64,000 nt of DNA from Hymenobacter sediminicola. Lineage in GTDB: Bacteria; Bacteroidota; Bacteroidia; Cytophagales; Hymenobacteraceae. The notes under the pieces were generated by a model. That model was not told the origin of the DNA, did no database searches, and saw only the letters and a list, made by a program, of their open reading frames with translations. This document shows, piece after piece, positions 40,101 through 49,302 of the stretch; the first letter of the stretch is position 1, and each line of letters begins with the position of its first letter. The translations under genes and the position numbers were made by a program. The stretch lies in contig NZ_CP060202.1 in assembly GCF_014250515.1 (NCBI RefSeq), forward strand, positions 4,165,501 through 4,229,500, in the 5' to 3' direction.

Positions 40101-42986
40101 ATGACTCCTGACGCCTCCGCTGCCCAGCCTCACAAGCTTTTCCTGCTCGACGCTTTTGCCCTGATTTACCGTGCCCACTTTGCGTTCAGCAAGAACCCGC
40201 GCGTGAACTCCAAGGGACTCAATACTGGAGCCATCTTGGGCTTCACCAACACGCTGGTAGAGGTGTTGCAGAAGGAAAAGCCCACGCATATTGGTGTAGC
40301 GTTTGATGCCGCTAAAAAGACGTTCCGCCACGAGCAGTACGCCGAATACAAAGCTCAACGCCAGGCTATGCCCGAGGATATCGGCTTGGCCATCCCCTAC
40401 ATCAAGCAGATAATTAAGGCCTTCCACATTCCTATTCTGATGGTGGAAGGGTACGAGGCCGACGACGTAATTGGCACGCTGGCCCGCCGCGCCGAGGCCC
40501 AGGGTTTCGGGGAGGTGTTCATGATGACGCCCGACAAGGACTACTGCCAGCTCGTCACGGACTGCATCAAAATCTACCGACCAGCCTTCATGGGCAACGC
40601 CGCCGAAATTCTGGACGTGGCGCACGTGCTGCAGCGCTTCGAGATTGAGCGGCCGGAGCAGGTGATTGACATTTTGGGACTCCAGGGCGACGCCTCCGAC
40701 AACATTCCGGGCATTCCGGGCATCGGCGAAAAGACGGCTAAAACACTGATCCAGAAGTATGGCTCGGTGGAAAACCTGATTGCCAATGTGGACCAGCTCA
40801 AAGGCAAGCAGCAGGAAAACGTGCGCAACTTCGCCGAGCAGGGCCTGATGAGCAAGGAGCTAGCCACCATCCACCTAGATGTTCCCATCGAGTTTGAGGC
40901 CGAAAAGCTGGTGCTAGACCAGCCCGATGCCGAGGCGTTGCGCCAGCTGTTCGATGAGCTGGAATTCCGGCAACTGGCTGCCCGCGTGCTGGGCGGCGGC
41001 AGCCCGGCCGGTGTGAGTGCGGCGCCAGTTGGGCGTGGGGCCCGCCGCCCCAAAACGGCTGAAGGTCAGGGCAGTTTGTTTGGTTCATCGGCGGATGCGG
41101 CGGTAGCCATTGGTGCTGAAGAAGGAGAAACCGGCTCGTTTGGCGCGCCAGCTGGCCCGCGCCGCACGCTGGCCGACGTGCCGCACCAGTACCACCTCAT
41201 CGACACGCCCGAGCTGCGCAAGTCATTGCTGGAGTTTCTGCTACAGCAAACCGAGGTCAGCTTCGACACGGAGACAACCGGCCTCGACACCATGACGGCG
41301 CGGCTGGTGGGCCTCTCCTTCTGCTGGCTGCCGGGCGAGGCGTATTATGTGCCCGTGCCGCACGACGACCACGCCGCCGCCCAAGCCCTGATTGATGAGT
41401 TCTGCCCGTTTTTTGAGGCCGCGCATATTCTCAAAATCGGCCAGAACATCAAGTACGACCTTACCATCCTCAAACACTATAAGGTCACCATCAACGGGCC
41501 GTTGTTTGATACCATGCTAGCCCACTATCTGCTGGAGCCCGATATGCGCCACGGCATGGATGTGCTGGCCGAAACCTACCTGCACTACACGCCGGTGCCC
41601 ATCACGGCGCTTATCGGCCCCAAAGGCAAAAACCAGAAAACCATGGCCGACCTGCCCCCGGCCGAGGTATCGGACTACGCCTGCGAAGATGCCGACGTGA
41701 CGCTGCAACTCAAGCACGTATTCGAGCCGCTGCTGAAGGAAGTGGGCTTGCTGGACTTGCTCAACGAGGTGGAAAACCCGCTGGTGCCGGTGCTGGCCGA
41801 CATCGAGTACGAAGGCGTGAAAATCGACTCCTCGGCTATGGGCGAATACTCGGCCGAGCTGCAGGGCTACATCGTCGACATCGAGAAGCAGATTTTTTCA
41901 GAGGCCGGCCAGGAGTTCAACATTGGCTCGCCGAAGCAACTGGGCGAAGTGCTGTTCGATAAAATGGACATCGGCAAAGGCAAGATCAAGAAAACCAAGA
42001 CCGGCCAGTACGCCACCGGCGAGGAAATCCTGAGCCAGCTGGCCGCCGAAAACCCCATTGCCGCCCTCATTCTGGAATACCGCCAGCTTAGCAAGCTGCG
42101 CAGCACCTACGTGGAGGCCCTGCCCCAGCTAGTGTGCGAGCTGGATGGCCGCGTGCACACCAGCTTCAACCAGGCCGTGACAGCCACTGGCCGCCTCAGC
42201 AGCACCAACCCCAACCTGCAGAACATTCCCATCCGCACCGAAAAGGGCCGCGAAATCCGCAAGGCCTTCGTGCCCCGCGACGCCAGCCACGTGCTGCTAG
42301 CCGCCGACTACTCGCAGGTGGAGCTACGAATCATGGCCGACTTCTCGGGTGATAAAACGATGATTGAAGCCTTCCGCCAGGGCCTAGACATTCATACCAG
42401 CACCGCCAGCAAGGTGTTCAAAGTGCCGCTGAACGAAGTAGACAGCGAAATGCGCCGCAAGGCCAAAACCGTCAATTTCGGTATCATTTACGGCATTTCG
42501 GCCTTCGGGCTGGCCCAGCGCATCGGTATTTCGCGCAAGGAAGCCACCGACATCATTGACACCTATTTCGAGGAGTTTTCGTCGGTGAAGCAGTTTATGG
42601 ACGACAGCATCAACAAGGCCCGGGAGCTGGAGTACGCCACTACCCTGCTGGGCCGCCGCCGCTACCTGCGCGACATCAACTCGCGCAACGCCACGCTGCG
42701 CGGCTACACCGAGCGCAACGCCATCAACGCCCCCATCCAGGGCACCGCGGCCGATATCATCAAGAAGGCCATGATCAACATCCACGAGTGGCTGCGCCAG
42801 GAAAAGCTCGGCACCAGAATGATTCTGCAGGTGCACGACGAACTGGTGTTCGATGCGGTGCAGGAGGAAGTGGCCTACATCACGCCCAAAATCAAGGAGC
42901 TAATGGCTACTGCCCTGCTGCTGCCCCACGGCGTGCCGCTGGAAGTGGAAGTCGGCACCGGCCAGAACTGGCTGCAGGCGCACTGA
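40101..42986 (+). CDS. polA: DNA polymerase I
   Basis: A 961-aa DNA polymerase for Okazaki fragment and repair synthesis, with all three activities apparently intact. The 5'-3' exonuclease domain (about 1-300) has LLDAFALIYRAHFAF, EGYEADDVIGTLA and GIPGIGEKTAKTL. After a linker of about 50 residues, the 3'-5' exonuclease domain (about 370-540) keeps FDTETTG (Asp389, Glu391), GQNIKYDLTIL and YACEDADVT. The polymerase domain has motif A AADYSQVELRI (Asp736), motif B RRKAKTVNFGIIYG and motif C VHDEL (Asp913, Glu914). ATG at 40101 starts right before the first motif; the longer frame adds 13 residues. Confidence 0.97.
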   Translation: MTPDASAAQPHKLFLLDAFALIYRAHFAFSKNPRVNSKGLNTGAILGFTNTLVEVLQKEKPTHIGVAFDAAKKTFRHEQYAEYKAQRQAMPEDIGLAIPYIKQIIKAFHIPILMVEGYEADDVIGTLARRAEAQGFGEVFMMTPDKDYCQLVTDCIKIYRPAFMGNAAEILDVAHVLQRFEIERPEQVIDILGLQGDASDNIPGIPGIGEKTAKTLIQKYGSVENLIANVDQLKGKQQENVRNFAEQGLMSKELATIHLDVPIEFEAEKLVLDQPDAEALRQLFDELEFRQLAARVLGGGSPAGVSAAPVGRGARRPKTAEGQGSLFGSSADAAVAIGAEEGETGSFGAPAGPRRTLADVPHQYHLIDTPELRKSLLEFLLQQTEVSFDTETTGLDTMTARLVGLSFCWLPGEAYYVPVPHDDHAAAQALIDEFCPFFEAAHILKIGQNIKYDLTILKHYKVTINGPLFDTMLAHYLLEPDMRHGMDVLAETYLHYTPVPITALIGPKGKNQKTMADLPPAEVSDYACEDADVTLQLKHVFEPLLKEVGLLDLLNEVENPLVPVLADIEYEGVKIDSSAMGEYSAELQGYIVDIEKQIFSEAGQEFNIGSPKQLGEVLFDKMDIGKGKIKKTKTGQYATGEEILSQLAAENPIAALILEYRQLSKLRSTYVEALPQLVCELDGRVHTSFNQAVTATGRLSSTNPNLQNIPIRTEKGREIRKAFVPRDASHVLLAADYSQVELRIMADFSGDKTMIEAFRQGLDIHTSTASKVFKVPLNEVDSEMRRKAKTVNFGIIYGISAFGLAQRIGISRKEATDIIDTYFEEFSSVKQFMDDSINKARELEYATTLLGRRRYLRDINSRNATLRGYTERNAINAPIQGTAADIIKKAMINIHEWLRQEKLGTRMILQVHDELVFDAVQEEVAYITPKIKELMATALLLPHGVPLEVEVGTGQNWLQAH

Positions 42987-43005
42987 TGACGCCCTGTATT
43001 ATCGT

Positions 43006-43048
43006 AAAAACGCCGCCTCTGAACTGCAGTAGTACAGAGGCGGCTTTT
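43006..43048. terminator. Terminator between polA and a converging lipoprotein gene
   Basis: AAAACGCCGCCTCTG and CAGAGGCGGCTTTT pair with one bulge around a loop of about 13 bases, with T runs in both directions. Confidence 0.85.
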
Positions 43049-43061
43049 ATGTGCTTCGGAA

Positions 43062-43556
43062 TTACGGCTTAATAAACCGATAGGTATAGGCTACTACCGA
43101 ATCCCCGGCCTGGATGTCGGCTGTTCTTAGCACCATGGTTTCGGAAGTAAGCTCCACGATATCCAAGGGATCCGCAACTGACCCGGTATAAGGAAATTGA
43201 ACGGTTCCCTGGTGGTCAATAGCTAGCTTGGTATCACTGTTCAAGAGTTGCCAAGTTCCCCACTCTGTCAGAGGAGGCTGGGAGGTGGGGCACAAGGTGC
43301 CGTTTTTATCCCACTGCAGCTTGTTAGTCGCCTCGAATCGGTACAGATCATCTGCTTCGCATGCCCGTCCGGTTATAAACTCAAATTGTATGGGGGTGCC
43401 GCCAGCCGCCGCGCGGGTGTGATACGTGTAGTTGGTCATCTGCCAGCCCCCCGTTGAAAGCCACGTTTCGCGTTGGTTAAGTACGGTTTCCTTTTCGGAG
43501 CAAGCACTCAGGCCTATCAGTAATGCAAGCCGGATACTGGTTTTAGTGATTAGCAT
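43062..43556 (-). CDS. Lipocalin-like lipoprotein 1
   Basis: A 164-aa lipoprotein. ATG at 43556 gives a signal with lipobox LIGLSAC; the longer frame lacks signal character. The mature protein starts with a WLSTGGWQMTNYTY stretch and has KLQWDKNGTLCP, EWGTWQLLNSDTKLAID and a C-terminal YRFIKP: the pattern of the lipocalin-like Bacteroidota lipoproteins, where a first Trp strand is followed by F-x-x-D/N-G and W-x-L-x-x-D. It is the last of three related genes on the minus strand. The ligand is unknown. Confidence 0.7.
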   Translation of the reverse strand: MLITKTSIRLALLIGLSACSEKETVLNQRETWLSTGGWQMTNYTYHTRAAAGGTPIQFEFITGRACEADDLYRFEATNKLQWDKNGTLCPTSQPPLTEWGTWQLLNSDTKLAIDHQGTVQFPYTGSVADPLDIVELTSETMVLRTADIQAGDSVVAYTYRFIKP

Positions 43557-43762
43557 ATGCGGGAGAAATAAGGTGAGAAATGACCTGTTTCCCCCATGAC
43601 TGAGAAGAGTAGCAAGGCGTTGCACCAGGCTTTCTTAATTGCTTGGCACACCCCGTAAATCCGTACTGTTCTATTGCAAAAGCCACTACAGCAGCGTCGG
43701 GAGCAGATGAGTTGTACCCACCTAGGGCATCTTCGCCTACTCCCACTCATAATTCGTTGAAG

Positions 43763-44224
43763 TTACTGCGCGCTAAACGTGGTGCGGAAGGTGCTGATGG
43801 TTGGTCCATTTACTATCTGATGGCTTACTACGAGCTTGCTTGTAGAAAGCTCCTCAATGGCAAACGCCCAGTAGCCACTATACCCGGTCAGTTCCGACGC
43901 AATGAGAGTCTGGTCTTTCTGGTCTATATACCATTTGCCGTTTTGCGGGGCCGGCTGATTGGGGCACACTATTGCTCCTTGGTTTTTTTCCAGCTTACTA
44001 TCAGGCATAAAGACAACGTAATCGTCGCAGCTACAGTCTCCGGTAGTGCAGTTGACGGTGCTGTTGGTCACTAACGGCGTGCCCCCGTTGCTAACATCAA
44101 CTCGCTGGTCGGCGGTCCTTTTCCAGTGCGTAGCTTGTAGCAGTTCTTCCTTCGTGCGCTCTTCCTTCTTGCAGGCGCTTAGTGTGCTGAGTGCTACCAG
44201 CACAAGTATACCGTTGCGAATCAT
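43763..44224 (-). CDS. Lipocalin-like lipoprotein 2
   Basis: A 153-aa lipoprotein with lipobox LSTLSAC (Cys18) and a Lys/Glu-rich linker. It shares the layout of its neighbours: THWKRTADQRVDV near the start, a Cys-rich CTTGDCSCDDY segment, FMPDSKLEKNQG, NGKWYIDQKDQTLIAS and LVVSHQI. The four closely spaced cysteines (CTTGDCSC) are unlike genes 1 and 3 and could form a disulfide pair or bind metal. It is probably co-transcribed with the lipoprotein 3 gene, 34 bases upstream. Confidence 0.7.
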   Translation of the reverse strand: MIRNGILVLVALSTLSACKKEERTKEELLQATHWKRTADQRVDVSNGGTPLVTNSTVNCTTGDCSCDDYVVFMPDSKLEKNQGAIVCPNQPAPQNGKWYIDQKDQTLIASELTGYSGYWAFAIEELSTSKLVVSHQIVNGPTISTFRTTFSAQ

Positions 44225-44258
44225 AAAATCCAGTTGATAAGGAGTCGAGAAGGATGCT

Positions 44259-44753
44259 TTACAGCGCGCTAAGTGTGTATTCGTCCGTAATGGTTACCTT
44301 AATGGTTCCCTGGTAGTAGAAACGGCTTTTTTTCAGCTTTAGGGCAGTAGTAGTTAGCTCCACTAGCTCAAACTCTTCTAGCCCGGTGCTTAAGTATCCC
44401 ACTCCCATCATTGGAAACAGGCTATCCGAAATCAGCTTGCTCTCGTCTTTTGTCAGATACCAGTGGCCGTTGAATGTGGCAGGCTCACCCGGTATGCAGT
44501 GCATGCTGCCTGTATTGCACATGGCCTGGTTGTCATTCTGGAACGTCATGGTGTTGTCACGATAACACGCATCATACTGGGCGTAGCTGTTCTTCACCAA
44601 CGGAACATCATCTTGTGTCACGGTATTTGTGTGGGCCGTAGTGCGCCAGCCATGTGCCACCAGCAGTTGGGTTTTGTCTGGCTCAACCGATGCTTTTTTA
44701 CAGCTACTTGCTAAACAAGCGGTTATCATAGAAAAAAGCACTATTGCTTTCAT
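44259..44753 (-). CDS. Lipocalin-like lipoprotein 3
   Basis: A 164-aa lipoprotein with signal MKAIVLFSMITACLASS and lipobox ending in Cys; an ATG three codons upstream is also possible. The body has HGWRTTAHTNTV, TMTFQNDNQAMCNTG, FNGHWYLTKDESKLIS and ELVELTTTALKLKKSRFYYQG, the beta pattern shared with the two downstream paralogues. It is the first gene of this small tandem family. The function is unknown; surface or periplasmic ligand binding is a fair guess from the fold type. Confidence 0.7.
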   Translation of the reverse strand: MKAIVLFSMITACLASSCKKASVEPDKTQLLVAHGWRTTAHTNTVTQDDVPLVKNSYAQYDACYRDNTMTFQNDNQAMCNTGSMHCIPGEPATFNGHWYLTKDESKLISDSLFPMMGVGYLSTGLEEFELVELTTTALKLKKSRFYYQGTIKVTITDEYTLSAL

Positions 44754-44920
44754 AGAGGGCATAAGAGTAACGCGTTTTGAGGGCTTAAAATAAGCTAATA
44801 AGTCCTATCTCACTTATCTACTTACTGTGTTTGCCACTTCCTGCTGCTTTCTCTGGGCCACGTGTACTTTGGCCCCTGCTAGCCGTATAGCTAATCTTTC
44901 GACCAATTTATCCGAAAGCT

Positions 44921-45361
44921 ATGGCACAGAACACCCATACTACCACTCTACAAAACGTAGCCCGAGGCGTGCTGGCCACATTTATGGTAGTAGCCGGCAC
45001 TGGCCACCTCACCTTTGCCCGTCAGGAATTTCAAGCGCAGGTTCCCGATTTTGTGCCTTTAGACAAAGACACCACCGTACTGGCTTCTGGCGTGGTAGAA
45101 ATCGGGCTGGGCTTGGCGTTGCTGGCCTTGAAAGGCAAAAACCGAGTACGGATGGGAGTCGGGCTGGCCGCTTTTTACGCGGCTGTTTTTCCTGGCAATG
45201 TTCACCAATACACGCATCATATTTCCGCTTTTGGCCTCGATACCGATGAAAAGCGGCTGGCCCGGCTGTTTTTCCAGCCTGTTCTGATGGGCTGGGCCCT
45301 GTGGTCAACGGGCGCGCTTGACGCGCTACTGCGTAAGAACAAAGACCGCCGCCGCTCCTAG
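44921..45361 (+). CDS. DoxX-like membrane protein
   Basis: A 146-aa inner-membrane protein with about four helices (VARGVLATFMVVAGTGHLTF, VVEIGLGLALLALKG, MGVGLAAFYAAVFPGNV and LARLFFQPVLMGWALW). AGTGHLTF and FPGNVHQY match the DoxX/DoxD-like family, small membrane proteins linked to thiosulfate or quinone-related redox in some species. The histidine-rich NVHQYTHHIS loop is notable. The YpdA-like disulfide reductase gene starts 52 bases downstream on the same strand, so a shared thiol-redox role is possible. Confidence 0.8.
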   Translation: MAQNTHTTTLQNVARGVLATFMVVAGTGHLTFARQEFQAQVPDFVPLDKDTTVLASGVVEIGLGLALLALKGKNRVRMGVGLAAFYAAVFPGNVHQYTHHISAFGLDTDEKRLARLFFQPVLMGWALWSTGALDALLRKNKDRRRS

Positions 45362-45412
45362 CCCGCACCGCCAGTCGCAAACTCCCGGCCTGCTGAGTTG
45401 GTATTACAATAT

Positions 45413-46429
45413 ATGACGACGGATTCTTCTTTTGATGTAGTGGTAATTGGGGCTGGCCCCGTAGGGCTGGCCTGCGGGCTGGAAGTGCAGCGGCGCGGCC
45501 TCTCGGTGTGCGTGGTGGACAAAGGAGCGCTGGTGAATTCCATCATTGGCTACCCTACTAACATGGAGTTTTTCTCCACACCCGAGCTGCTGGAAATCGG
45601 TGGCTACCCCATGACGACGCTGCACTACAAACCCCTGCGCGAAGACGCCCTCGACTACTACCGCCGCGTGGCCCAGACTGAAAAACTCACGCTGCGCCTC
45701 TACGAGCGGGTAACGGGCCTCGAAGGCGAACAGGGCCGCTACGAAGTGGTAACAAACAAAAGCCGCATCGGGGCGCGTTTCGTGATAGTGGCTACTGGCT
45801 TCTACGACGTGCCCAATTTGCTGCTCGTGCCCGGCGAAGACCTGCCCCACGTGACGCACTACTACAAAGAGCCCTACGCCCACGCCGACCAAGATGTAGT
45901 GGTTATTGGGGCCAAGAACTCTTCGGCCAAAGCGGCTCTGCAACTGCTGCGCGCTGGCGCCCGTCCCACCCTAGTCGTGCGTGGTTCCGAAATAAGCGAG
46001 TCGGTAAAGTACTGGATTCGGCCTGACTTAGTAAACCGCATCAAGGAAGGCCGCATCGGCTGCCTGTTCAACAGCACCGTGACGCGCATCACCGACACCA
46101 CCGTGGAACTCAACACACCCGACGGCCCGCGTACCCTGCCGGCGCAGCATGTATACGCCCTCACCGGCTACCACCCCGACTTTTCATTTCTGACGGCTCT
46201 GGGCATCACCTGCGAAGCCGACGCTGCCCAGACCCCCACCCACCACGCCGATACGCTGGAAACTAACCGCCCCGGCCTCTACCTGGCTGGCACCGTGTGC
46301 GGCGGCCTCAACACCAGCCGCTGGTTCATCGAAAATGGCCGCTACCATGCCCAACTCATTGCCGCCCGCCTCGCCGGCGAAGCCGCGCCCGACTTGCCGG
46401 AAGTGCAGCAGCAAGTGCAGTTTTCGTGA
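45413..46429 (+). CDS. YpdA family putative bacillithiol disulfide reductase
   Basis: A 338-aa flavoprotein. Dinucleotide-binding motifs are clear: FAD site VVVIGAGPVGLACGLE at the N-terminus and NADPH site VVVIGAKNSSAKAAL near residue 163. YpdA-type wording includes DKGALVNSIIGYPTNMEFFSTPELLEIGGYP, seen in pieces at 34-65, and a C-terminal GLYLAGTVCGGLNTSRWFIENGR. Family members reduce oxidised bacillithiol, a low-molecular-weight thiol of Firmicutes and some Bacteroidota. ATG at 45413 was chosen over a TTG five codons earlier. Confidence 0.88.
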   Translation: MTTDSSFDVVVIGAGPVGLACGLEVQRRGLSVCVVDKGALVNSIIGYPTNMEFFSTPELLEIGGYPMTTLHYKPLREDALDYYRRVAQTEKLTLRLYERVTGLEGEQGRYEVVTNKSRIGARFVIVATGFYDVPNLLLVPGEDLPHVTHYYKEPYAHADQDVVVIGAKNSSAKAALQLLRAGARPTLVVRGSEISESVKYWIRPDLVNRIKEGRIGCLFNSTVTRITDTTVELNTPDGPRTLPAQHVYALTGYHPDFSFLTALGITCEADAAQTPTHHADTLETNRPGLYLAGTVCGGLNTSRWFIENGRYHAQLIAARLAGEAAPDLPEVQQQVQFS

Positions 46430-46442
46430 GTAGCTCACACAA

Positions 46443-46475
46443 AAAAGGCCTTTCTTGGAGCAGGAAAGGCCTTTT
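46443..46475. terminator. Bidirectional terminator
   Basis: AAAAGGCCTTTC and GAAAGGCCTTTT pair perfectly around a nine-base loop, between the YpdA-like gene and the converging GDSL gene. Confidence 0.9.
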
Positions 46476-46498
46476 GTACTAGCAAAGCTGATGCTTAC

Positions 46499-47812
46499 TT
46501 ACGGGAACCGGACGCCGCGGTAATCCGTGGGATTCACCTGCGGTACACTGGAGCCATATTTGGCATTGATTGCCTTGATCATCTCATTCGCTACGATGGC
46601 GTAGCCGCGGGGCGTGGGGTGCACACCATCGAGTGAAAACAGGTTGCCGCTGATAAAGGCAGCCGTATTGCTCACACCGTCGGTGGTGAAACCAGTGGCC
46701 GCAATCTGCGAGAAGAAAGCATTAGCGTCGAAGATAGCCAGCCCTTTCTCGTTGGCTTTAGCCGTGAGCGACGTATTGTAGGCCGTAGTAGCATCGCGCA
46801 CCAGCGTCTGCTCTGCGGCATCCAGCACGAACTGGCTGGGCAGCGGGTTAGACTGGCCAGTCGCCGTACCTACACCGGCGCCTACCGGGAACGGGTTGCC
46901 GGGGGTAGCAGTGCCTATTACGGCCGAAGAAGTCAGCGTCAGTAGATCCGCGTCGGTGGCTTCACGTACTCCGGTGCTGGTCTGGATGTAGAGGCTAAGC
47001 GCCGGGTTGCTGGCTTTGAAAGTAGCTTTAATAGCCGCTACGCGCACCGTAGTGAAGAAGGGCACGTTGGCGACGTTCGGGATGGTGGCTACCACGCCTT
47101 TCGCGCCATTGGCCGTCAGCACATTGATGATGCGGTTGGCTTTGAGCTGGAAGGTATCTGTGCGGGTAATGGCATTAGAGCTGGTGGCATTCAATACACC
47201 ACCGGCTGTTGCATACCCCAGCACGTCGTTGTTGCCGAGCCAACACGTAAAGAAGGTAGCCGTGGCGGCTTCTGCTTTCACGCGCAGGAAGTAGGTCTGC
47301 AAGGGGTTGGCCGCAGGCGTAATCCGCTCGAAATACGGATTACCTAGCTGGCTGCCATAGCCCGGCGTCTGGATATCCGACAGGCGGATACCTGGTACAC
47401 CAAGGTTGTTTACAGCCGCATCGTAGCGGGTGTACAGTACCTGAGGAGTGGTGGTGCGCACCGCCAGATTCGTCGTAACGTTGGCCGTAATGGGGTTGCC
47501 GGTAGCCGTGAAGCCCGCCAGACGCAAGTAGCCAGAGCCGTTTTCCTGGCCGGCCTGGAAAAGCGGCTGTGCAAAGTCGCCACCACCCACGGCCTTAAAT
47601 TGGCCAGCCAGCAGGTTCGGATAGGAGCTTTGCTGGCCTTCCAGATACAGGCCACCATCGGAGAAACCAGCCGTGAGGGAGTTGCCGACGGAAATGTAGC
47701 GAGAGAAGTCAGCCGAGCCTTTGTCGGCGCCGGGAGCGTCCAGTTCAGGTTGGCAGCCGGCCAGAGCCAGTAGCGCCAGAGCCGGGGCAGTACGTTTCAG
47801 TAAAGTATGCAT
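46499..47812 (-). CDS. SGNH/GDSL hydrolase-like lipoprotein
   Basis: A 437-aa lipoprotein (lipobox LALAGC, Cys20). SGNH blocks are seen: block I VGNSLTAGFSDGG with nucleophile Ser45, block III GNNDVLGYA and block V DGVHPTPRGY with the Asp-x-x-His pair. Length and layout fit Bacteroidota SGNH lipoproteins of the outer membrane, which act as esterases or lipases. The gene lies 15 bases after the FadL/OmpP1 gene on the same strand. A hydrophobic-compound porin next to an esterase lipoprotein suggests joint lipid or ester use. Confidence 0.9.
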   Translation of the reverse strand: MHTLLKRTAPALALLALAGCQPELDAPGADKGSADFSRYISVGNSLTAGFSDGGLYLEGQQSSYPNLLAGQFKAVGGGDFAQPLFQAGQENGSGYLRLAGFTATGNPITANVTTNLAVRTTTPQVLYTRYDAAVNNLGVPGIRLSDIQTPGYGSQLGNPYFERITPAANPLQTYFLRVKAEAATATFFTCWLGNNDVLGYATAGGVLNATSSNAITRTDTFQLKANRIINVLTANGAKGVVATIPNVANVPFFTTVRVAAIKATFKASNPALSLYIQTSTGVREATDADLLTLTSSAVIGTATPGNPFPVGAGVGTATGQSNPLPSQFVLDAAEQTLVRDATTAYNTSLTAKANEKGLAIFDANAFFSQIAATGFTTDGVSNTAAFISGNLFSLDGVHPTPRGYAIVANEMIKAINAKYGSSVPQVNPTDYRGVRFP

Positions 47813-47827
47813 GAGAAGTGGAGGAGC

Positions 47828-49123
47828 TTAGAAGGTGTAGTTCAGACCGATGCCCGGAATCAAAACGCGGGTCTTGTAGGTACCGGCTACCCGGTCAGCA
47901 GTGTTATTAGCAACCAGTTCTGCTTCCGTCTGGGTGCGCTCTTTCAGGTCGATGAACTGACCCGAGATGTCCACACCGAAGCTGCCGAACTTATACGAAG
48001 CACCCAGCGTCAGGCCGATACGATCGGCGTCGGGCGTTTCTGGCGTCACGAAGCCGTCTTCTACCGGCGAGAAGTCGTAGGAACCGCCGGCCCGCACGGT
48101 CAGGCCGCTGGTGAGCAGGTACTGGCCACCGAGACGCAGGGTCACGGCATCCTTATACTCGCGGCGCGAGGTGCTGATGTTGGAACCACCTACCTGTCCG
48201 GAAGGAGCTACCAGGCCACCGGCTCCATTGTTGCCGCGGAAGTCGAACTGCAGCGTTTTGTATTTGCTCCACTCCACATAGTTCACATCGAAGCCCAGCG
48301 TCAGGTTTTCGTTCGGCATGAAACCAATACCCAGGCTGGTAGTAGCTGGCAGCGGCAGGGTAGCATCAAACTCGGTGGCTGTGAAGCGTGAGCCCAGGGC
48401 AGCCGGAACGTTGCTGAACGTCACGTCGCCACCTTCTACTTGTGCATCGATTTTAGAGCGGTAGCTGGCGCCAATGCTGAGCTTGTCAGTAGGCTTGAAG
48501 TAGATACCGGCGTTGAACCCGATTTTGGTGGTGGCTTTGCCGTCCAGTTCCACGTGGGCGGGCTGCGCGCCGGCAGCACCTTCCACCGGAATATCTTTCT
48601 GCAGGTTCACGGCCCCGTAGGCCAGAATTACCATGCCCGCACCCACGCTCAGCTTATCCGTAACGGCGTAGCTCACGGTGGGCTGCACGTAGATGGACTT
48701 CAGGTCGATTCCGGTCAGCGAGTACCGGCCTTCCCAGCCATCGGCGTATTCTACCTTGTTGCCGAAGGGCGTGTAGATAGCAATACCAGCAGCAAATTTG
48801 CGGTCCTCGGAGCCGAAACCTGCATACAGGTTGAAAGGCGTCACGATGTTGCTTTTCAGCTCGCGCTGAGGGCCACCATACTGTGAGCGGAAAGCCTGAC
48901 GTGCCATTGTAGCATTCACGCCCACCTGCACACCACGGTCCTTCACCATGGCCAGCGCACCCGGGTTGTAGAACATAGCAGCCTGATCCAGGGAAAGCCC
49001 TACACCTACGCCGCCCATGCCGTTGTTTTTCTGCCCGGCCAGTGTTACCTGGTAGCCGCCCGCCGAGGCGGCGGTACCCGTGAGGAGCACACCACTCACG
49101 AGGAGTAGAGATTTTGAAGTCAT
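47828..49123 (-). CDS. OmpP1/FadL-type outer-membrane transporter
   Basis: A 431-aa outer-membrane protein with a signal peptide (LLLVSGVLLTGTAASAGGYQVT). The N-terminus has the FadL-typical NNGMGGVGVGLSLDQAAMFYNPGALAMVKD, visible from residues 32-62, which forms the hatch. Barrel strands follow, ending GIGLNYTF. FadL-type proteins pass fatty acids or other hydrophobic compounds. It is transcribed ahead of the GDSL lipoprotein gene with a 15-base gap, so the two form an operon. Confidence 0.93.
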   Translation of the reverse strand: MTSKSLLLVSGVLLTGTAASAGGYQVTLAGQKNNGMGGVGVGLSLDQAAMFYNPGALAMVKDRGVQVGVNATMARQAFRSQYGGPQRELKSNIVTPFNLYAGFGSEDRKFAAGIAIYTPFGNKVEYADGWEGRYSLTGIDLKSIYVQPTVSYAVTDKLSVGAGMVILAYGAVNLQKDIPVEGAAGAQPAHVELDGKATTKIGFNAGIYFKPTDKLSIGASYRSKIDAQVEGGDVTFSNVPAALGSRFTATEFDATLPLPATTSLGIGFMPNENLTLGFDVNYVEWSKYKTLQFDFRGNNGAGGLVAPSGQVGGSNISTSRREYKDAVTLRLGGQYLLTSGLTVRAGGSYDFSPVEDGFVTPETPDADRIGLTLGASYKFGSFGVDISGQFIDLKERTQTEAELVANNTADRVAGTYKTRVLIPGIGLNYTF

Positions 49124-49189
49124 AAGAGAGTGAAAAGGGGGTGAGAATTCGGGTTGTTTGCGACTAAATGTATGGAAAAAACGCTTTAT

Positions 49190-49207
49190 TAGTCGGCTTG
49201 CCGACTA
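49190..49207. promoter_or_regulatory. Palindrome upstream of the FadL/OmpP1 operon
   Basis: TAGTCGGC and GCCGACTA are exact complements with a two-base centre, about 67 bases before the fadL-like start codon. The size and symmetry fit an operator for a dimeric repressor, but no such regulator is seen nearby; a chance palindrome is possible. Confidence 0.35.
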
Positions 49208-49302
49208 TTTTTCGTGAGCTAAAATAGCCTGCTTTTCGCGCAGAAAAAGGCCTTGCTGTCTCGAAGGTGCAAATATGGATGAGTTATGCCTCACTTCTAG
49301 GC

